DNA from: Lamellibrachia columna
Lineage: Eukaryota; Annelida; Polychaeta; Sabellida; Siboglinidae
Direction: 5' to 3'
Assembly: GCA_963662155.1 (NCBI GenBank)
Contig: OY759261.1
Coordinates: 2,038,727 to 2,102,726 of the forward strand
Length of the DNA stretch: 64,000 bases
Below the pieces are notes generated by a model, which saw only the letters and a list, made by a program, of their open reading frames with translations, did no database searches and was not told the origin of the DNA. The position numbers were made by a program, and so were the translations under genes. Below are positions 47,402-57,859 of the stretch, piece after piece (within the stretch, counting starts at the first letter, position 1; each line of letters begins with the position of its first letter).

Positions 47402-50400
47402 CTACACTTCCACCGGGCCTGTGGTCAGCCCGTCCTCGTGCACCACGCATTTGGCGTAGAAGTAGGTGAGGACCGACCGTTCCTGCACGTATGCCAACAC
47501 GGTCGAGTGACGCACCTGGAACCCGCGGTTCTTTCCACTTCCTCTCCGACGGTTGGCGAGCACCTCTAGGAACGCGTCCTTATCGATGTCGTTGTGACGT
47601 TTGCCCAGTTCGTTGGTGCTGTACTTGTCGGTGGCTCCGAAACAATAGTACGCCTTGCTATACAATCCCACGAAACCTTCACCAGACCACTCCACCTTGA
47701 GCAGACCCGATGTCCTCTTGCCTTGCGCTCTTCGCACGCCTCCTCACCGACCCACAGGCGACCGGCGAGTCGACAGCTCTTGTACTCGTTCTGATGTTCG
47801 GCGCAAAATTCGGAGGGGAACCATTCGGAGCGGTTCCGGAAGTAATGTTCTCGTAGTTCCGGGGTCACGAGGTCATCGGCGGACTCACCGGCCAAGGCCA
47901 AATAGGCGCTGACTGTGTCCATCTCGCAATACTGGAACATAGGGCGCTCCAGGTACCTGTTGATCAAGTCGTAATAGAACTGGAACGTGGGCATCTTTGC
48001 GTACTGCAGATCGAAAAATCCCACGTGTACGGGCAAGGCGTTCGTGACGGTTTTCTTGTTCATCTCTATCTCAAACGCATCGTCGACGACGACGTCGAGT
48101 TGTCGGACCCGTCTATTGTTGACCACGATGTCGGTCCACGTTGGTGATGGACTTCCCGTTGCCCGAGTTCCCCAGCAACTTCATGGTGTCCGCGATGATG
48201 GCCTTGTGTGGGTGGTCGTCTCCCTCGCGCCGGGTCGTGGACACTGCATCGCCGAGCCGCCGGAAGCAAGGGAACTGATCGTACTCGATGACCTGTTAGA
48301 CAAGCGTCACCTCGAGTCCGTGGTCCAGGTACCATCGCAAGAGGGGCGTGGTGAGCAAGATCGTATCGCCTCGATAACTGCCCACGAGCATGCGCCGCGG
48401 AGTCGCCATGATGCCGTATTCTACGGCGTATCGGCGCATGAACTGACCGAGATCGTCGCGCGTCAGATGGATGTTCTTGAACACGGGCTGCATCTCGGCC
48501 GAGTGCGCACACAATGCTTCCGGTACGCAAACGTCGCACTCGATCATACCGAACACGGTTCAGTCACGCACGACGGTCAGGATCTGTAGTGACTTCATCG
48601 ACCACCGCGCGTGTCGTCGCCGACGAATCGCAGCATCCAGACACTTTTTCACGACCTTACCTCTTCTCACCTCTTTCCAATCGCATTCCCATAGCACGAC
48701 GACCTTGACAAAGTGACGTAGGGAGGCGGTGCTCTTTCGGGTCTAGGCGAGCAATTAAGGCATGGGATTCTTGTTGACGGCATTCACCTTTTCTCGGATG
48801 CACGGGTGACCATGGTAGTAACACCCATGGAACTGATACGCCGTGTTCGTTTGACTATTCCACACGTCCACCCGATGTTTGCCTATTCTCTTCTCTCAAC
48901 CGTTGATCTGATGTCGTATGGCGCGTCCCGTGCGTATGGACTCCCACGTCAACCATTCCGCAGCCATCTGCCCGTACAGCTGCGCTGATTCGGGCCGGAA
49001 CTCGTTCTCTTCCCGTCGTCGCGTGTACCATCCCATCGGCATGTCTTGCACGAGCGACCACAAGTACAGAGGGTTGGCATCGTACCCGACGATCGACCGA
49101 CACGGTCGAGCGGCCTTTCCGTACTCGTTCTGACGAAGCTTGGTGACCCCTTTCTCGTGACAGCGGTGAAAAATAAGGGACGCACCGACGATCACGTGAT
49201 CTTTGACGAGGTGATGCAGATCTTTCTTTTTCTCGTTGAAGAGCGTAAAGTAGGACTTCTTCGGAAGGTCATTGAACAGGGAGAGCAAGGTCAGACCAAG
49301 TACGCTGATGCCTTGCTTGAAAATGTCTATGCCACGTTACTGGTAGAAGGCAAACTGTATGTGAATGGCCTTTAGAAAGGGAACCACATCCCGATTGTTG
49401 AACCAGACGAGAAAGTCGTCATACCGTTCTCGCGCCACGCCTCGTAATCTTCGTAGGAAATACCCTCGTTCTCCAGTCGACTGAAGAAGGTCTCTTTCGG
49501 TGGAAGAGCGGTGTCGTCGAGCCTCTCCAAACAGTCCATGTACTCTTACGGGAAATGACTTTTCGTGACCTCGCATCCGTACGCTATATAATACTGGTCA
49601 TAGCTGAACCCCGGGGCAATGTAATTGGTCGTGTCTTTCAACTGATCCGTTGACACATGAAAGTGCTGCTGCGTTTGATGACGAAAAAGGACCCGATACC
49701 ATATTTCTCTTCTTTCTCTTTGTCTTCTTTTTGTTGTTCCTCTGTCTTTGACGTGAACAGGAAGTAGCGTATTAGGAACGCTCAACGGGACGTGACGTGC
49801 TACCCAGTGAACCTTTGTGGTGTCAAACCAACACTCAATGTTAAAGGTTGCGCGGCACGGGTAGTAGCGCAACGATTTGGAGACTCGAATGTTCTCGTCG
49901 TCCGGACGTTCGAACACTGACAGAGTCGATTGGTACACGCCACCCGGATAAACTCGGCGCACACCCCCCTTACACGTACGGTCGTGTTTGTGTAGGTGGT
50001 ATACGTATTTCCATAACGAGTCACCGCAGTTTCGACATCGATAAGAGTGAGAGTACATACGTACAACTTGGATGTAGGAAAAGTGTTTCTCGTGAAGGTT
50101 GACGCGTAATGTGTCGGGGTAATGGCATAACGATCGACGGACGACTTCGGCTGTGATCTTTCCATCCTCTTCATCTGACTCGACGAGCATGTATACGCAC
50201 ACATTTGTCTCGAACGTAGTTTTTACAAGGTAGAGGTCATCTAGCGTGACCCCGGCAAAATCGTCCATGGCTACATCGCCTTGGTCGTATGCTTCGTACA
50301 GCGTCTTCACCGACGGATCCAACCGTCGTACGTCACCTCCTCGGTGCAGGGACGATACCGGAAGAGACACAGGTTATCATTGTTCTTCTTGGAAAGGACT

Positions 50401-51302
50401 GGTTCCCTTTCCAGACCGATGACGGCTTTTTTCTTCTTGATGTAGGGCGAAAGGGTCACGCCTACACAACCTATAGGATGATCGATGAAGCGGTTGACGA
50501 AGAAGGTGACATTGATCACGAGTTCGCACACCCACGCAGAATCCGATATTTCATTGATGGCCCACTGCAAGACGTCGGTTTCTCGGATGCGTTCGAGAAA
50601 GGCGTCAACATCCTTGCTGTTGGTGATGAGACTGGCCTCGTCAAGGTTCCGTCCACAGCAATTGTAAGAGGAATGATAATACTTGTATCGTCCCGTGTTC
50701 TTGTTCCTGAGAACGAACCCGTAACTGAGGTTTATCTTGAAAGAGTGGGTATGTTCCTGGAACTTGATATTCAAAGGAACCTCTAGAACAGTCTTGTCTA
50801 GTGTAGTTAATCTGTAATCGTACCTACACTGGATGGGACCTCTCGATACGCGTGTCCTGATGGTCGACCAGTGCTCTCGAACGACGTCTATCAGTTCCGT
50901 CGACAGAATGTCGGAGAAGGGAAGTCGAATGGGTGGTTCGATGGGATCTTCTTCGGTAACAAGTAGGCGGGGTGTGGTGTATTCTCATTTCGATCTCTTC
51001 GGTAATGGCGGCTTGTTGATGTCGGCACACGAGGTTCGTGCGTGTCTGGTCAGGTGTTGACGTGTATCAAAATTCCGTCCACATTTCTTGCACATGTAGG
51101 TGGTGGTGTTTTCTCTACGACTACGACTACTACTACAACGACTACGACAAAGACTACTACTACGACTACGACAACGTCGACTACAAACAGACCTTACGTG
51201 ATGCTGTAAGGAGTCCCATCTCCCGAACGTTACACCGCATTCCTCACACACGTATTTCGCCCTCTTTACGTGGTCGTTAGAGGGTACCCCTGCTGGTGAC
51301 AC
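47402..51302 (-). pseudogene. Polinton DNA polymerase B (protein-primed type)
   Basis: Seven open segments in changing frames make up the gene: two C2H2 fingers (51302-50985), an N-terminal domain with SYGFVLRNKNTGRYKYYHSS (50774-50307), LHKHDRTCKGGVRRVYPGGV and the ExoI region (50370-49546), SLIFHRCHEKGVTKLRQ and motif A IVGYDANPLYLWSL (49288-48896), MIECDVCVPE (48556-48296), then motif C and LVKVEWSGEGF-like end to LTTGPVEV at 47402. ExoI reads ATFNIECWF (Asp of DxE replaced by Asn) and motif C reads EMDTVSAYL (second Asp of DTD replaced by Val). At about 1300 codons the length is normal for the family. It should copy the linear element from a protein primer. Confidence 0.87.
50985..51302 (-). 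pseudogene. N-terminal zinc-finger part of the DNA polymerase
   Basis: Two fingers, YVCEECGVTFGRWDSLQHHV..C and YMCKKCGRNFDTRQHLTRHA..C (C-x2-C-x12-H-x3-5-C type), joined by an Arg/Ser-rich linker. The linker is encoded by an imperfect (TAC/GAC)n run. Zinc fingers before the polymerase domain are common in Polinton PolB. It is followed by EEDPIEPPIR and SDILSTELIDVVREHWSTIR in another frame, which leads into the polymerase. Confidence 0.75.
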
Positions 51303-51655
51303 TACCGATTACGTGTGTTCATCGAATGATAGTGTCGCGTGACTCTACACCTGACGTCGTAGCTCTGCATACGTGTCGAGTACGAGGCCACAGTGGCAGC
51401 ATATATATCCTTTCATGTTGATAGTGGCGCCTACAACTGAAAGACCACGGGCCCTCAGTACATCTACATATCACGCATGGAGCGTGCGTACGAGCGTGCG
51501 TGCTTGGTGGTGGTGTATGCTAAGGCGTGAGCAGACGGTAATGGCAACTAGGGGCACCACTATATTGGACGTCTCTATAGAGCGGTGTCACTAGCAGGAA
51601 TACAACACGTGAAAATGTTATTAAATATAATCAGTACAAATGTTGTGTATGAAAT

Positions 51656-51775
<120 letters not shown>

Positions 51776-51861
51776 TGCGTTGCTATGAAAGGACCGACTT
51801 ATATACGAGGATTACATAGGTGAGGTTTATGGGTTTTCATACCTCGACATTGATCTCTGGC

Positions 51862-52155
51862 TTACGAGCGTTTACCTCTACGCCAAAGAGCGGTGGAATG
51901 GTGGTGACGACGACGACGACGGCTGGGGTGTGGACGGCGGCGGCGACGACAGCCGAGGAGGGTGGCAACTGTGACGTCACCGATGACGTCGGTGGCGGCT
52001 GTGACGTCAACGATGATAGGCGTCTTGTGACACAACTCATCACACACATAACGGACACAGGCCACATCTAACGCTGTGTCGAAAGACTGCTGGTTAAAGA
52101 TGGCTTCCGTACGATCTTGAATTGTTTTATCTATACCACCCACCGTTGCCTCCAT
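51862..52155 (-). CDS. Unassigned small ORF
   Basis: A 97-codon frame on the same strand as the Polinton genes, starting MEATVGGIDKTIQDRTE and carrying three cysteines in the CVRYVCDELC region. The C-terminal half is low-complexity Arg/His from a GAC/GGC repeat. No family recognised; only the first 50 residues look protein-like. Confidence 0.25.
   Translation of the reverse strand: MEATVGGIDKTIQDRTEAIFNQQSFDTALDVACVRYVCDELCHKTPIIVDVTAATDVIGDVTVATLLGCRRRRRPHPSRRRRRHHHSTALWRRGKRS
51972..52009. promoter_or_regulatory. Cluster of CRE-like sites (TGACGTCA)
   Basis: TGACGTCA at 51972, TGACGTC at 51984 and TGACGTCA at 52002 within 38 bp, upstream (on the minus strand) of the DNA polymerase gene. 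They match the CREB/ATF palindrome. They fall within a GACGTC-rich low-complexity stretch, so may be chance. Confidence 0.4.
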
Positions 52156-52390
52156 GTAAAGGTAAAGGTAATTTCTTATAAAGCGCGGTATCCAGTCCTT
52201 GGGACTGCTGAAAGCCCTTTACACTTCACACCCTGGCACATCTGTTCAATCCAAGGTCATTTAAACTTCTCTGGGAAGCATTCAGCCACGATGCAATTAT
52301 TGCTCGAAGACTATTCTTTCACATATCCACCACTCTCTGTATTGACAGGTACTCATGTATACTGCAACGTGGGGTGATCAAACTTGCCAA

Positions 52391-52475
52391 AGGTTCGAAG
52401 CGACCGCAGTGGGATTTGAAACCGGGTTCTCTCGACTGAGAATCCGGCATTCTAACCGGTATGCCATCGCACCCA
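52391..52475 (-). repeat. tRNA-derived SINE-like remnant
   Basis: The minus strand reads TGGGTGCGATGGCATACCGG, with an A-box-like TGGCATACCGGTTAGA and, 40 bases on, a B-box-like GGTTTCAAATCC. D-arm pairing GGCA/TGCC is possible, but the anticodon and T stems do not fold properly. It is thus a tRNA-like promoter relic, not a working tRNA. Confidence 0.4.
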
Positions 52476-52704
52476 ACTACTGATGTTGCTATCAGTTAAT
52501 ATAACAGCATCAGCCTTCTGCATAGCATAATCATCATCATCATCGTCGTCGCCGTGTGACATAATTATGCATGAAGCAGCATAGATAGTGGACGCTGCTG
52601 TTACTATCTAGCCATGCCTGTACTTTACTAATGCTGGAGCTCATAGCCTCGTCGTTGGGTACAATGACGTCATCCTCTTTGCCGTTTTCTTCCTGCAAAG
52701 AAAA

Positions 52705-53186
52705 TTACGAACTTACCACTTCCAGTTCTGACACGGTGTAATTCACATACGTGTAATTTACACATTTCTTAATGGTGACCACGACACAGGGCCCTCGGAG
52801 CAGCGACAGTGAGGCATTACGGTCTGCATCTAACGTCATACCCGTGTAGGCGTTGCAATGAACCCCACTACCTTTGTCGCCAATTCATCGAAAATTACTG
52901 TCCACGTTTCTCTGCCCTCCCAGTTGGACAGTAGGACACGCACAGCGAACATGTACACGGGAACACGCTGCCATTGGTGGACGGGACAATAGTAGCCATT
53001 ACCATCCAATTGCACACCTTTGAGTCAATGCTGACAAGATGCGTAGATGATGTATTTATCTTGCGTGGCACATTTGATCATTGTTAAAGGGCGATTAAAT
53101 ATATAAGTCCCGTTACTTACTTCGCTCTGCAGGCGCGACACGTTCATTTGTGGCGTCTGACTGTCCACGAAATGCTGCGTAGCCAT
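52705..53186 (-). pseudogene. RPA-like OB-fold (ssDNA-binding) protein
   Basis: ATG at 53186 gives MATQHFVDSQTPQMNVSRLQ, then ATQDKYIIYASC. After an in-frame stop come VQLDGNGYYCPVH, VYMFAVRVLLSNWEGRETWT and VIFDELATKVVG; a frame change leads to NAYTGMTLDAD. The order K-Y-x3-Y-x-C, DGNGYYC, aromatic strand, W-E-x-R, xxFDExAxxxxG resembles the third DNA-binding domain of replication protein A (RPA70), zinc-ribbon OB-fold. It would coat single-stranded DNA during element replication. Same strand as PolB and about 1.4 kb upstream of it. Breaks make it inactive. Assignment is from pattern only. Confidence 0.55.
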
Positions 53187-53396
53187 GGTGCTTCCTGTGT
53201 CGTGTAGACTGGAGAGTTATTGACGACGCGTTCAGAGTGGTTATGACGTAATGATCTGGCAGGCCGGCTTATGAAGCGCTGGTTCGTGTTGATGGCGCGC
53301 AATTGTAACGCACACAGCCCTGTCTCGGCATGCATGAAATGAGAGACCGTAATGCACTCAGCCTTTCCCTCGATAACTCGCGGCACTTATCCGTGC

Positions 53397-54009
53397 TCGA
53401 TTCGCGGGCTCTGCTTTCGAATGAACTGTCGTACTTGCATGAGAATTTGACCAAGCATATTCTACCCTGGCTGTCCAGTATTAGTGAGCATACTCCAATA
53501 ACCCTCCCTACATCTTACACATTCCTTTAATGGAGATTGTCGCGTGTCTAACAGGAACGTGCGTAGACTTGCATCACGAAATTTAATAGCAACCAACGCG
53601 TACATAATCGAACGTCTCTGTTTGTTCCATTCCGTGCGTAAATGTGCCTTCTCTTGGATGGTCTTGATCAAGTATTATGCCTGTAGACCAGTCCGTGTGG
53701 CTAGCATTTTCTCTGCTGTCTCCAGACCGTCATGGTACACACATTTTCGCCACTGGTGCACGGATTCGACCGTTTTAAATTCACCACTCCAGGCCACGAT
53801 TCTGCAGACGTAGAAATTGGACAATATATGCCTTCCTCCACTATAATGAATAGGACAATGCATTCTGACTTTATGATGTTAAAATGTCCACGAACTATAT
53901 TATATACGGCTTTATGCAACGCTCGCTGAGTACGCTCCGACCTCGTTTTTTTCCAAATGACGGATGTCTTGTTGTTTCCACCGACGGTTTTCTGACAGTT
54001 CTTTGACAC
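53397..54009 (-). pseudogene. NADAR-domain (YbiA-like) N-glycosidase remnant
   Basis: ATG at 54009 (MSKNCQKTVGGNNKTS, helical basic start). After a frame change near 53860 the frame reads SGGRHILSNFYVCRIVAW, FKTVESVHQWRKC and MLATRTG. A TAA follows, then IMYALVAIKFRDASLRTFLL and GYWSMLTN, a TAG, and NMLGQILMQVRQFIRK. LSNFY, E-x2-HQW-x-K, the K-F-x5-L-x3-LL strand and the LGxILMxVR ending are the NADAR (DUF1768) signature in order. Known NADAR enzymes remove ADP-ribose from guanine in DNA or act on riboflavin-like or NAD-derived substrates. Two stops and a frameshift make this copy dead. Confidence 0.72.
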
Positions 54010-54224
54010 GTTTATCGCATTGCTTTCAATTATGACAGATGTGCTATTGTTCTGGATGGCTTACGTCAGCAGTTTGCATTATTTTCTAGACATAATGACT
54101 AATGTGTCTTTGTTTGTTCCATTGTTTTGTCAAATACTATATCAGAGGGCCAAGAATAGTCATTTCTTTGCAACTCCTTCCATCGACATATCGCGTGATT
54201 CTGCCTGCTGTTGCTGCTGCTGCT

Positions 54225-54258
54225 GTTTTCGTGAAGCAACACATTGGACTTTTTTCCT
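54225..54258 (+). repeat. A1-like short direct repeat
   Basis: GTTTTCGTGAAGCAACACAT + TGGACTTTTTTCCT here matches 59891-59924 with two differences. In a Ngaro layout this would be part of A1, pairing with A2 between the two B repeats. The expected remaining 250 bp or so is not recognisable. Confidence 0.65.
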
Positions 54259-54471
54259 TAGAAGATTTCAATGTTAGTATCACTTCAACTTAGTATATTA
54301 TATTTTAGGCTTTGTGCCTACATTATATCTAAATTAAACGCCTTGTTTGCATTATATTGATGTGATTATCCTTGAGTTATCGTACAATTTATGTCTTCGG
54401 CCTTTGTTTAACTATGCGCCGCCATTTTGTATTCCAATTTCGGCTGTGTTTTCGTTGTAAATTGTTCAGCT

Positions 54472-55086
54472 ATGGACGGCAACTCCGACCTTTTAATTCT
54501 TGGTCATAGTTTTGTTAGTCGTCTGCAGGAATATATGTTTCGTCGTAACGATACTAATAAAGTGGTTAGTGCAGACTTAGGTAATTCTGAACAATTTTCA
54601 AATGTATTTTACCGTGGCATAGGGGGCCTCACCCTGGACGGTTTATTGCATGAATTACCACTGGTCCGCGATCTCGCTGTACGGGGAGTCATACTTGACA
54701 TAGGAACTAATGATTTATCGGCGTCTCATGTTGATCCAGTCAATCTTGCCAAGCGGATCGTGGATTTCGCCAAGCTTGTTGCGGCTGTAGACTCGGTTGC
54801 CGAGGTGGTTGTGTGTCAGGTCCTCCCGCGTGTAATAATGCCGCCGACTGGGCGGTCACGATTTCAAACTCGTGCCGATTTTAACAGCGCTCGTTTCGTG
54901 GTCAATCGAACGCTGGATGCTTTGACCACAGACCTGCCCCATGTTCACTATTGGCGACACCGTGGCATGCACGCCAACTGGCCTCAGTATTTTGACCGAT
55001 TTGGGGTACATCTGAATGATGCTGGTATGCGCAAATATGTGCGGAGTGTGCGGGGGGCTGCCATGTTTGTTGCTCATCAATTTTAA
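54472..55086 (+). CDS. SGNH/GDSL-type hydrolase of the Ngaro-like element
   Basis: An intact 204-codon ORF. ATG at 54472 is preferred over upstream near-cognate starts because MDGNSDLLILGHSFVSRLQ places block I (GHS, catalytic Ser) at the usual distance. Then comes GIGGLTLDGL (block II Gly), ILDIGTNDLSA (block III GTND, oxyanion Asn) and FDRFGVHLNDAGMRKY (block V, Asp and His of the catalytic triad). All signature residues are present, so this may be an active esterase/lipase-like enzyme. SGNH domains have been reported in some Ngaro retrotransposons; their role is unknown, perhaps membrane or acyl-ester modification. It is followed by the minisatellite, not directly by Gag. Confidence 0.85.
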   Translation: MDGNSDLLILGHSFVSRLQEYMFRRNDTNKVVSADLGNSEQFSNVFYRGIGGLTLDGLLHELPLVRDLAVRGVILDIGTNDLSASHVDPVNLAKRIVDFAKLVAAVDSVAEVVVCQVLPRVIMPPTGRSRFQTRADFNSARFVVNRTLDALTTDLPHVHYWRHRGMHANWPQYFDRFGVHLNDAGMRKYVRSVRGAAMFVAHQF

Positions 55087-55254
55087 TGTCTGCAATCATT
55101 TGCCATTGTGCATGTATACTGCGTTACCTCCATTTATTTTCTGCCCTGTTGTTTCACAATTGTGTTTTTCTCATTTCGTTCTTGCAAACAATGACTTGTC
55201 ACGGACCAGGGTTTATGTCCTGTGAACAATGTACTTTTTGGTTTGTTCTTGCAA

Positions 55255-56250
55255 ACTTTGACAGGTTGCAGAGATGTGTCTCTGTCATGTTAGCATTTTA
55301 CTTTCTGTGTTGTTAATGCGTACATTGACAGGTTGCATAGATGTGTCTCTGTCAGGTGAGCATTTCACTTTCTGTGTTTATGCGAACATTGACAGGTTGC
55401 AGAAATGTGTCTCTGTCATGTGAGCATTTTACTTTCTGTGTTCATGCGCACATTGACAGGTTGCAGAAATGTGTACCTGTCATGTGAGCATTTTACTTTG
55501 TGTTCATGCAAACATTGACATGTTGCAGAAATGTGTCTCTGTCATGTGAGCATTTTCATTTTTTTTTCCATGTAAACATTGAAAGGTTGCAGAAACGTGT
55601 CTCTGTCATGTGAGCATTTTAATTTATGTGTCCATGCGAACATCGACAGTTTGCAGAAATGTGTCTCTGTCATGTGAGCATTTTATTTTCTGTATTCATG
55701 CGAACATTGACAGGTTGCAGAAATGTGTATCTGTCATGTGAGCATTTTATTTTCTGTGTTCATGCTAACATTGACAGGTTGCAGAAATGTGTCTCTGTCA
55801 TGTGAGCATTTTAATTTCTGTGTCCATGCGAACATTGACAGGTTGCAGAAATGTGTCCCTGTCAGGTGAGCATTTTACTTTCTGTGTTCATGCGAACACT
55901 GACAGTTTGCAGAAATGTGTCTCTGTCATGTGAGCATTTTACTTTCTGTGTTCATGCGAACATTGACAGGTTACGGAAATGTGTCTCTGTCAGGTGAGCA
56001 TTTTACTTTCTGTGTTCATGCGAACACTGACAGGTTGCAGAAATGTGTCTCTGTCATGTGATCATTTTACTTTCTGTGTTCATGCGAACACTGGCAGGTT
56101 GCAGAAATGTGTCTCTGTCATGTGAGCATTTTACTTTCTGTGTTCATGCGAACATTGACAGGTTGCAGAAATGTGTCTCTGTCATGTGATCATTTTACTT
56201 TGTGTTCATGCAAACATAGACAGGTTGCATAGCTGTGTCTCTGTCATTGT
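55255..56250. repeat. Minisatellite, about 64-bp unit, about 16 copies
   Basis: Unit: CATGCGAACATTGACAGGTT + GCAGAAATGTGTCTCTGTCA + TGTGAGCATTTTACTTTCTG + TGTT. Copies are 90% or more alike by eye and stand between the SGNH and Gag genes. Each unit has inverted TGACAGG/TGTCA segments (TGACAGGTTGCA...TCTGTCA), giving a 5-6-bp stem. Confidence 0.95.
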
Positions 56251-56390
56251 GCTGTTTGTACTATGATCCCATTATGTGTTCCTGTGAGCAGTCACTCTTC
56301 TGTAGTCCAGTACTGTCCACTCACCATAATGGCATCATTATTGCAGTGTTTATGCATGCAGTGCCTGGCCTTCCGCTGCCTTGTTGTAAT

Positions 56391-57056
56391 ATGCCACGTG
56401 GACGTACATCCACAACGAGAGGGGCTGCGGTAAGTCAGCCGTCACAACGCAGAGCAGCCATCCGGAAACGTGCTGCCGAGACTGCTCCACCCATGCCTGC
56501 ACCGCCCGTTAGACGACGTCGTCGCGTCAGCTCTGCTGCTGGCGGACACGATGAGAGTGTTATCCCTGATGGGGGCCCGCCGACGGTCTCGACCAGCACA
56601 GCTGAGATGGTGGCCATCGTCACGAGAGAAGTTTTGAAGCAGCTGCGTGACGATCGTACTGCAGTGCCGGTTGCCGGTCCTGCTGCGCCTGTAGATGTCC
56701 CTGCTGCGCCTGTAGATGTCCCTGCTGCGCCGATAGCTGTTCCAGACCTCATGATGCCGCCAGTGGTGGGTAATCCGACGCTGCGGACCAGGTGGACTAT
56801 ACTAGGAGGGACTTGTTTTTCAAGTGCATGTATGCAAAGCAGGTCCGGGGGGGCCCAGTCGTGCTCCAGCTACTGCCTCCCACAACCCATCCCGTCGCAC
56901 TCAGCCCTTTCCGGCCGGTTACTGCTGGGTGTACCAGCGAGGGGGCAAATGTGTCTCCAAACGTGCAGGTTCAAACGTGTCTGTGCCAAATGTCAAGCAC
57001 CTTACCCTTCCACTTCCTGTCCCAAGCACAGCACTCCCCACACAAGTAAACCCTAA
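56391..57056 (+). pseudogene. Gag-like protein
   Basis: ATG at 56391: MPRGRTSTTRGAAVSQ, a basic PVRRRRRVSS patch, a helical EMVAIVTREVLKQLRDD, three copies of PAAPVDV, and, after frame changes, PAGYCWVYQRGGKC and TCRFKRVCAKCQAPYPSTSC. The last is the Cys cluster found at the end of DIRS/Ngaro Gag. One frame is open to 57056 but the C-terminal portion swaps between frames (near 56800 and 56960), so at least two frameshifts are present. Role: nucleocapsid-like RNA binding. Confidence 0.65.
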
Positions 57057-57858
57057 ATGTTTACAACATGCCCTACAAGGCTATGACCAAACAGAAACTA
57101 ATGTCCTCATACAAGGCTTTACCCATGGATTTCATATCAATTACCTTGGCACACCTTCTCTTCGCTTCTCCAAAAAACATCCATATGTTTCACATCATAA
57201 GGATGTAGTGGAAAAGAAACTTGCGAAGGAACTTGCCCTTGGACGTATTGCTGGTCCTTTCCTTTCACCTCCATTTGTTAATTATCAGTGTTCCCCGCTT
57301 GGTATAGTGCCAAAGAAAGAGCCTAATGAATTTCGCATTATTCATGACCTGTCATACCCAGACGGAAATTCCATTAACGACTACATCCCAAAGCATTTCA
57401 CCACAGTTCGCTATGAAACCCTAGACCAGGTCATTACTCTGCTGAGTCAGTTTGGTCGAGGAGCATTGATAGGCAAGACTGATATCGAGGATGCCTTTCG
57501 CATCATTCCCCTCCACCCGTCTTGTTACTATTTATTTGGTTTCACTTGGGATAATCACTTCTATTATGACCGATCTTTGCCGAAGGGGTGTGCGGAATCA
57601 TGTCGCATCTTCGAAAGGTTGACTTGTGCTCTACAGTGGGTCATAAAGACAAGGGGTGCTTTGCCCGTGTCACACATTTTAGATGATTTCATCTTCATTG
57701 GCCCTCCTAATTCGGTGAGTTTGTTGCAGGATCTTAATCGATTTATGGCACTTGCGGATGAGCTCTCTATTCCAATCAAACATAAGAAAACGTGCTTACC
57801 ATCAACAATCATCACTGTACATGGCATTGAACTGGACACTGTCAAATGGTATCCATAA
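57056..57858 (+). pseudogene. Ngaro/DIRS reverse transcriptase (RNase H lost)
   Basis: An open frame to TAA at 57858: FSKKHPYVSHHKDVVEKKLA, KELALGRIAGPF, EFRIIHDLSYPDGNSINDY, KTDIEDAFRIIPL (first Asp), SLPKGCAESCRIFE and HILDDFIFIG (xxDD box as LDDF), ending HGIELDTVKW. All RT blocks are intact in one frame of about 265 codons. It then runs out of frame straight into recombinase sequence: the RNase H region that follows in the minus-strand copy (LVGILNFACT...) is missing. The upstream end joins Gag in a different frame. Confidence 0.85.
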
Positions 57859-57859
57859 A

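Noticed and set aside
52391..52475. Functional tRNA gene
   Set aside because: A- and B-box-like motifs exist, but acceptor, anticodon and T stems do not pair; more likely a SINE relic.
55255..56250. Regularly spaced repeats that might suggest a CRISPR array
   Set aside because: The whole 64-bp unit repeats, with no unique spacers, in a eukaryotic retrotransposon; it is a minisatellite.
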